Source: Lycium barbarum (Eukaryota; Streptophyta; Magnoliopsida; Solanales; Solanaceae). From it: a stretch of 64,000 nucleotides of DNA. Positions 57,430 to 64,000 of this stretch are shown piece by piece. Under the pieces are notes generated by a model. That model searched no databases, was not told the origin of the DNA, and saw nothing but the letters and a program-made list of their open reading frames with translations. Positions within the stretch are counted from its first letter, which is position 1, and each line of letters opens with the position of its first letter. The position numbers and the translations under genes are program-made. The DNA lies in NCBI RefSeq assembly GCF_019175385.1, contig NC_083348.1, positions 43,856,950 to 43,920,949 of the forward strand, given 5' to 3'.

Positions 57430-59550
57430 TTCTATCGTCTTGTAGGTTATCATTTTAGGATTCTTATTTGGTTGAGCCTTTACTTTTCAGTTTCCTCTGA
57501 TTTTCCGTCTAAAACCATTTATTGAGCTAGAAGTTATTTTGTGCACTTTTGCACCTTATTTGGCAGCCTTATGCCGATCCTCTTCTAACTCTAGGTGTTG
57601 CTCATATCATAAAATGTACTATTACATTTATTATGAGTCCGGTGCATCTTCATATGCCCCTAAATTTGAGGCAAGAAACGGATAATCGCTTGAACTTGGT
57701 GCTCATTAGTCAATTTATGACCTTAAGTTTGGTAACCGTAGTGCTACTACACTTATATTCGAGAGCATCCTACAGAGTTTTGGTAATCTTATGAGTAAAA
57801 TTCCTTGTGACATCTTCACAGCTTAGCAACATAATGCGAGCCATGATTTTATTTTTTCAAGCATTATAGGCTTTATCCATGACATTATTTTCAATCTAAA
57901 AATAAGTTCTTCCAACACAAATTAAAGTTTAATATTTTATAATTATTACCGTTGAGCTTTTCACTTTTGATAAGGTCTACAACAATATTCTTTAAAGCAG
58001 TAGACATGGTATTTATGGAACACAAAAGTTCTACATATTTGTAAAACACAAAGTTTCACAATTAGCAAAAAGCACTCATGTTTAATGTTTTTGCATACAC
58101 ATAAATGTAACTTTAGCAAATTGACGGGGCTATTAAACATAAACATAAATCCTAGAGTCGAAAGTTCACTATGTTCCCAATCATCGTCTAAGGATAGATG
58201 TTAAATGTAAACTAACCATATCAATTCAAGCTAAGTCAACAAATATTTCAATAAATATTTTTATTTCTTGACTAAACAAGTGGTATATGCATAAAAATAT
58301 ACACACCAAATAGAAAAATTCAGATCTTATTCTAATATACCTATAGATCAATAGAATAATTTAATTAGATTTGAAAAAAAAATAGTTTTCATACCTTTTC
58401 AAGAACAAATCAAGGAGAAAATCAACATTTATACCTAATTTCACTTGGAAAATAGATTTTTTTATTTCCCATAAAGCTTTAAGGAGAGTGAGTTGCATAG
58501 ACATGTTCCATGCATCATATAATAATTTTCCATATTTCATTTTTGACAAATACCACATAAATTAGTTAATACAGAATTAAAAATTTCAGAAAGGTATTAA
58601 TTACGGGAAAATATTTCCAGTGTCCAAATTTTATTTCAAAAATATGAAAAAATCAGAAATTTAATTTCAAGCAAAACCAAAAAAGAATCATCGAATTCTG
58701 ATATCGGGGTGAACTACACTCTCCAGAAACGTGTTTTAGCAGAGAGTGGGTTTCGTCCAGGCTGGGCAACCAGTCTTCTTCTCCATCAGCCGGGTCAGAC
58801 ACGACCCAGGTGCAGAAAATGGATTTTTCCATGATCCGCTTCAAATTTCTCTGTTGTTAAGCTATTTTGATTCAATCAAAACACTAAGTTTTGTCCTAAA
58901 TGTGTTTGAGGATTGACTCCAAACATCAATTGCTCAAAAAGTCATCAAAAATAGTACCAAAATTGAAAATTTGTGGGGTTTTTTTTCTTACGGGTTGGAT
59001 TGATTTTCCGGCAAAAACCATATTTTTTGGCCAATTCCCTCCAATTAAATCACTGTTTTATGTCCTAAACATATTTTAGGAATGATTTGAACCATAAAAA
59101 ATGTTCACTATCGATCCATATGATACAAAAATTAATGGGTTTTGTTCTAAACAAACCCTAGCGGATTTTCCTTAAAATACTATCCAAATTTTTGATGAAA
59201 ATCACATTTGATTATACAGTTTTGCTAAAAAACATATGGGTAACATATTACCCAAGCCAATTTGCACGAAAATTGCATGAAACAAGGATTATGGAATTTT
59301 TTGGGGTTAAATTCGTAATAATAAAACCCTAAAACTTAAAATTCAATATCTCACAAACTACGAGGCCAAAAAACATGACATATCGACGGAACGCTCTCGA
59401 TGAGATCTATAAAATCCCTAAAGTTTCATGAAAAAAGTAGGCATTTACAGACATGAAATAATGCAATTAAGATTTGGGATTATTTATAAAAAAAATCTAA
59501 GTTTCATGTATTGTATACGATCATGTCTCCAATCGGAACACGAGTCTATG
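57430..59550 (-). mobile_element. Copia gag region and 5' leader, decayed
   Basis: About 2.1 kb lies between the zinc knuckle and the PBS. Only short frames remain, such as 58,653-58,844. No conserved block is identifiable by eye. Confidence 0.5.
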
Positions 59551-59562
59551 GCTCTGATGCCA
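59551..59562 (-). other. Primer binding site of the copia element
   Basis: On the minus strand TGGCATCAGAGC, one base from the 5' LTR; it differs at one base from the usual TGGTATCAGAGC of initiator tRNA-Met. Confidence 0.85.
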
Positions 59563-59563
59563 A

Positions 59564-59905
59564 TGATGATATTTTGACGCGTAAATACTAGTTAGGATAC
59601 TTACGGGTTTCTCCATAGCGGAAGCGGATCTTGAGCAACCACGACTCGTGTCACCGCTCGTCGGGAATTCTCACAAAGCGGATAAATCTCCATGTTTCCA
59701 CAGCCTAGACATCCCTTCTAATGCATAGATAGATATTATGTGTAAACCCTAGCCGTCTCTTTATGATAGATTATCTTTTCTTAAACACTCATAAGAGTGT
59801 TTATATAGGCTAGCTCTAGGGTTTAATGCCGAGGAATATTTACTGGGCTCATGGGTCATCTAGCACCCCTTATGGGTGGACTCGACCCAATAATACTTTC
59901 CAACA
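59564..59905 (-). mobile_element. Copia element, 5' LTR
   Basis: TGATGATATTTTGACGCG...CTTTCCAACA, 342 bp; it pairs with 49,093-49,433. Confidence 0.93.
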
Positions 59906-59910
59906 CTATT

Positions 59911-60058
59911 TGATGCAGTCCAAACTGATCAAGACATGTTCCAGCCATCCCGACCATTCACTAGGAGTCAGGTTGTGGTCCTTCATGATGTTCACCTAGC
60001 TTTGGAGAAGGAGTTTACATTTCAGGAGTCGTGGACACTGCCTAGCCTGGGGAAGTAG
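59911..60058 (+). pseudogene. Gypsy-like polyprotein C-terminal fragment
   Basis: An open plus-strand segment reads FQPSRPFTRSQVVVLHDVHL and ends ...WTLPSLGK at a TAG. A Pro-Arg-Pro-x-Thr-Arg-Ser motif shortly before the stop is common at the end of plant Ty3/gypsy polyproteins. It is cut on its left by the copia insertion, and I do not find the rest beyond the copia's other side. Confidence 0.5.
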
Positions 60059-60480
60059 CCTATGAACTTATTTGTGCTAGCCCATGGACCCACTTTGGAG
60101 TCCCATGCGTGTGGCTAATAATTTGGAGCCCTGCGAGACCATATTTTAAAAGCCGACTTGTGGCTATTATTTTAAAGACCAGGTGTAGACTTTACCTATA
60201 TAAGCTACACGTAGAACTATTTCTCATTCAACCTATCTTGATATATATGAATATTGATCTTTTCTCTCTAGTTGAGACCTATTGTGATTTGGTGGGCTCC
60301 AAATTGTAGAACCTTGTTTTGATCATTCAATTTGCAAGAGATTGTTATTCTCTTGAGGATTGTTGCATAAGATAGATGCCTTTGATCCTATTGGAAGGTA
60401 ACTAGGACTAGTTCTTCTAGTTATTGTCCAATTGTTAATCAATTGTGTCTTCTTTTCTATCTTTTCTTTATTTTCTTGCA
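60059..60480 (+). mobile_element. Probable LTR of a retroelement, 3' boundary defined
   Basis: The stretch ends TTTTCTTGCA and is followed five bases later by a PBS-like site. It contains CTATATAAGC (about 60,198-60,207), a fair TATA box. The 5' boundary is uncertain: candidate TG starts lie at about 60,074 and 60,111. A pol-like tail just before it and a PBS just after it would mean the LTR is shared between two internal regions. Confidence 0.5.
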
Positions 60481-60485
60481 TTATT

Positions 60486-60497
60486 TGGTATCATAGC
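60486..60497 (+). other. PBS-like site TGGTATCATAGC
   Basis: One base differs from TGGTATCAGAGC; it sits at the normal distance from an LTR-like CA end. A leader-like stretch follows to about 60,987. Confidence 0.6.
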
Positions 60498-60987
60498 CGG
60501 TCATAGATTTGTCCCTACAAATCTAGTCCTTGTTTTGTATCAAACTTTATAAAAAAAAAATTAAATTCTATTTTGGACGAATTTCCTAGTGTTCTTAGGG
60601 TTTAAACTTCTTGATCGTTGTTGTTTTGGATGAAATTCGTGTTACTTGGAGCATTTGGGTGTTCTTGATCTATTAGTGAATCTGATTTTTGTGTTTGAAG
60701 ACTTGTGTTCTTAGATGTTCATAAGTTCAAGAAGAAGTTTATGAACTATTATTTTTAAAGTCTGCAATCGTGCCATTAGTTTAGGTGTCTTGGATGATCC
60801 ATGGTGATATTTGGAAACTAGACATCAAGATGGTCGTTTTGGTATATCATTTACTGTGTTTTGAATACTTGTGTTCTTGCGCTTCCATAAAGATTTTATG
60901 AATGTTCGTGTGTGTTCTTGATAATTTCAGCTTTACAACCTTTATTTGATCTAATTTTGGTGATGAGTTAAGCTTTCGAGGTGTTAG
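60498..60987 (+). mobile_element. Retroelement leader-like sequence, truncated by the next LTR
   Basis: There is no gag. This AT-rich leader stops at the TGTTGACACCC junction at 60,988. Confidence 0.4.
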
Positions 60988-61169
60988 TGTTGACACCCAA
61001 TTTTGTCCCGCCTCTCCTCCGAAATACCTATTTATGCTTCTAATATTTTTGGAAAATAAAAAAAATATACATTATGTTTTACTATAATTATTAGCCTTTT
61101 ATCAATACCGGCATTGCATTATTCTATTACAGTTACTAGCTATCCTCATCATCATTTATCATTTATCAC

Positions 61170-61258
<89 letters not shown>

Positions 61259-64000
61259 TATTACTATTATTATAATTCACAATTTTCTATCATTTTGACA
61301 TTTTACCAGCTTACGCACACGGATCGCATTTATCTTTGCATAATTAAATAATAGTATTTATTTTACTGTGGATTTTTGAAATATTATTGCACGGCTATTA
61401 CAACGCCATTTTTGTTATCTGAGCATTAATGATTGCATATTTTATATTAAATAATATTTTAATACAAATTATTTAAATAGGCCTTTATTTTTCCAATCAA
61501 CTCATACTATTTTCAGACCAATTCACAAAACCAGTCCACATTTTAATTCAACCAGCCTATTCTTTTAATTCACTAGCCCATTATCCATTAACCCGGTCCA
61601 ACCCAAAAAAAGGGACCCGACCCGTTTTCTTAATTAATTGAAAACGGGTAGGGTTTCTATCCCCTTCATTTTCCCTTTCCCCCTTCCGCCACACCCTTCC
61701 CCTTCGTTCCCTCATTCTCTTCCTTTTCTCTCTTCTCTTCTCCCTCATCGCTCCTCCCACGTTACCTCTGACACCCCCATGTTACCTCTCCCACGCCTCC
61801 ACCATGCGCTGTCCCCCACGCTTCTGCCATTCCCTGCGCCCATGCCTCTGCCGCCCCACTCCCCTTTGTCCCCTCTCCTCTCAAACTCAAACCCTAAATC
61901 AGTCTATAAGTATTCGTTTTCATCATCCAAATGAGGGGGATTTTTGGAATTCAGGAAACCCCCCTAAGAATTAAGCTCTCAGCCGCACAATAACCCTTTG
62001 AAAATTTGAGTCTTTTAGCCTAAAATTCCATAGAAACTGAAGGTGTTCGTTTTGTTGCTAAACATACTCTAAGCCAACATTTCAATTTTTATCAATCTCT
62101 CTTATTTCTGGGAACTGAGTTTTGAAGTGTTCGAGGTCATATCGAACCCTTCGTCCCACTTCGCTGCACCCGAAGAAGGTAATACACCTTTTATTTAGTT
62201 AATTTTTAGTTCTGTTTGATCTTTGCTTGTTGTCCTGCTAAGGTTTAGTTGGTTAGTTAATATTAGTAGTGCAAGTATGATTAGGGTGCATTTAGGAATC
62301 GTTTGGTAGTTAAATTAAGTTAGTATGCTCACACTTATGCTGCTTAGTTAAAATTACTGCTGAATGTCTATCCAAGATAAGTTTTTGTCTATTGGTAGTG
62401 GCTTATATATGATAGATAAGCATTTAGTTGCCTTTACTAGTTAATTTCCGAATTGATAATTGCTTAAGCCTGCTCAAATGTGCATCATTCTGTTTAGTTA
62501 TGATTACTTAGGCCATGTTTAATTATGATTAAGTATGCTGGGTATTTTGCTAATTGAAATTTGATTCTTAATAACCTAGTATGTGAGTAAGTTTCACTAG
62601 TTATCTTATTAAATTAGAAGTGAATTATTGTGGTTTGAAATCAACTTGCTGATCTGATACAATGTTAACTTAATTTGACAACAATATATGTCTTATTTGC
62701 TGACTCAGTCATGTCATTAGTAGCATGTTGAGCAGTTAGTTGTGTGTCCTGTTTACCATGTCAAAAGAGACATTGAATTACTCGTTTGTATTATTTGGGG
62801 CTGCTGTTTGGTGTTTGGACAATGATGAAAAGCCTATCTTGCATCCTAATGTGTCATCTGTCTTGACCAGTGTTTTCTGAGAATGCATATTTCTTGAGTG
62901 CTGATTCCCCTGGTTCCCTAATGTCCAGTTTAGATATCCCTCCTTTTTATCCTTGGTTTCAGTTGTGTTTCTCTGGGCATCTGAATCTATGTGGATCTGT
63001 TCTGTTTGAAAGTATTCTGTTTCATTGTATTCATTGATGTTTCAGTTTATCAATCCTGCTGAGTCTCATCTGTTTAAGTTCATTTATGAGCAAGGTGTGA
63101 ATTATATGAGTATACATCCTTAGGAGATATTTCGTTTTAAAATCTGTATGAATTGTGATCTGTTGCATCTAAGTGATATGTGGGAATCATGCTAGAAGTA
63201 TTTATAGGTTCCTTTTAGGTTTCAATCCTAGTTAATTTGGCAAAATGATCAGTTTCGACATATTTGTTGCAGCTGCTCACATTGGTGGAACTTAATCTAA
63301 TATGACTTAGTTGATTTAGTATGAATCAGTTAAATAGTCACATATCCAGTTTTATTTGGGATCATGTTGGATTGGTTAAATTATTAGTCTTTGATCACTT
63401 ATCTAGGAACTCAATAAAGAAAGTTTTAAACTGCGAAACTTGATCTATGTCATTGTGTTGAAGTTATAGGCCTGAGGATGGCCCCTAATTTCCAAATTTC
63501 TGTAGTAGTATATGGTTCATCTGAACTATTTGAGCGTGATTCTCATTTTAAAAGAATTTTAACTGGATGGAAACCCAGACTTTAGTCCCTGGTCCCTCCA
63601 TTTGTCATTCTCTGCTAAGGCATTATTGGAAGGTTGGTATCAGTTCTAGCTTAAGAAGTTTGGTTTAGGTGCTTGATAAAAAGGGAAATTCAGGTTCTTA
63701 ATCTCAGTTAAGAAACCCTGTTGGTCTTCGTGAAGCTGTTTGCGCGCACAGATAAAAAGAGTTGATCCTGTTTGTATACGTATGAATATTCCTATATACC
63801 TCATTCGAATTCTGCCTGTGATGTACACCTGCATGTTTATCTGTTTCATTCTGCGGGTTCTGAATTGTTTCAAATGGAATATAGAGTGTTGGATTGCTAC
63901 ATTCAGTTAAGGCTTTGAGAAAGTCATTGAGTTGTTAATGGATTATTTGAAAAGTGCATGTTATATTCTTGCCGTTCATTTTTTTTATGCTTTCTCGTTG
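60988..64000 (+). mobile_element. Start of another long LTR (Tat/Ogre-like?), running out of the window
   Basis: It begins TGTTGACACCCAATTTTGTC, a start I associate with long gypsy LTRs in Solanaceae. A long ATT repeat follows, then a C-rich stretch (61,660-61,880), then TCTATAAGTATTC (about 61,903), a possible TATA box. The rest is T-rich with no conserved frame. The 3' boundary and partner LTR are not in view. The proline-rich frame at 61,638-61,934 is simple sequence and not a gene. Confidence 0.45.
61171..61258. repeat. (ATT)29 microsatellite
   Basis: An essentially uninterrupted trinucleotide run of about 88 bases. Confidence 0.95.

Larger units (their letters stand above)
49093..59905 (-). 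mobile_element. Ty1/copia LTR retrotransposon, degenerate, with three later insertions (10.8 kb)
   Basis: Left LTR 49,093-49,433 and right LTR 59,564-59,905 are flanked by CTATT (49,088-49,092 and 59,906-59,910). The PBS lies at the right and the purine tract at the left, so it reads on the minus strand. Remnants appear in copia order: Gag zinc knuckle (57.4 kb), integrase (56.2-56.5 kb), linker (54.4-54.7 kb), RT (51.0-51.5 kb) and RNase H (50.6-51.0 kb). Removing the SINE, solo LTR and hAT element gives about 7.1 kb. All domains are riddled with stops and indels. Confidence 0.93.

Noticed and set aside
61638..61934. Proline-rich 98-residue frame
   Set aside because: It is a translation of C-rich simple sequence in an LTR-like region.

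Overview
This is a plant nuclear window, most likely from a Solanaceae species. That rests on 3' sequence like the tobacco TS SINE with its TTG-rich tail, a 181-bp Au-like SINE, Tekay/Del-like chromovirus LTRs, and a gene with GT-AG introns rich in MITEs. No complete coding sequence other than one host gene was found. I saw no CRISPR array, operon or prokaryote-like cassette. Everything was read by eye; no database was searched.

Layout. (1) 1-27,321 is a nest of LTR retrotransposons. The oldest layer is a minus-oriented element 'C' (left LTR to 5,334, non-coding interior 5,335-9,745, right LTR from 9,746, resuming 26,746-27,321). Its left LTR carries a solo LTR 'D' (713-4,549, TSD CTTAC) and the end of another LTR (1-50). 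Its right LTR carries a plus-oriented gypsy element 'A' (LTR 11,695-14,572, PBS, gag), whose 3' half is deleted. Inside A's gag sits a complete minus-oriented gypsy element 'B' (15,567-26,569, TSD GCGTC) with two ~2.9-kb LTRs and a gag-pol broken by three in-frame stops and one frameshift. (2) 27,322-29,222 is AT-rich upstream DNA without a recognised gene. (3) 29,223-37,345 is the one clear host gene: a 12-exon, plus-strand gene for a 585-residue transmembrane-9-superfamily (nonaspanin) protein, orthologous in appearance to Arabidopsis TMN1/EMP12. Its introns hold several MITEs and a SINE with a perfect 17-bp TSD. (4) 37,346-42,840 holds a hAT-like remnant, a SINE fragment, a GC-rich island and a Mutator-type MITE (10-bp TSD) hit by a 3.0-kb solo LTR 'F' (TSD AATAC) and a 180-bp hAT MITE (TSD TTGGGCAC). 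(5) 42,841-49,092 has no protein gene; splice-like signals around 43.2-45.7 kb allow a spliced non-coding RNA at low confidence. (6) 49,093-59,905 is a minus-oriented Ty1/copia element (TSD CTATT, 341/342-bp LTRs, PBS, PPT) with decayed gag, integrase, RT and RNase H. It was later hit by a SINE, a 2.2-kb solo LTR (TSD TTCAT) and a 1.3-kb hAT element (8-bp TSD, one mismatch). (7) 59,911-64,000 shows a gypsy-like pol tail, a probable LTR with PBS, and the start of another long LTR running off the window.

The only gene product with a likely cellular role is the TMN1-like endomembrane protein. The rest is transposon DNA whose insertion order can largely be read from nested target-site duplications.
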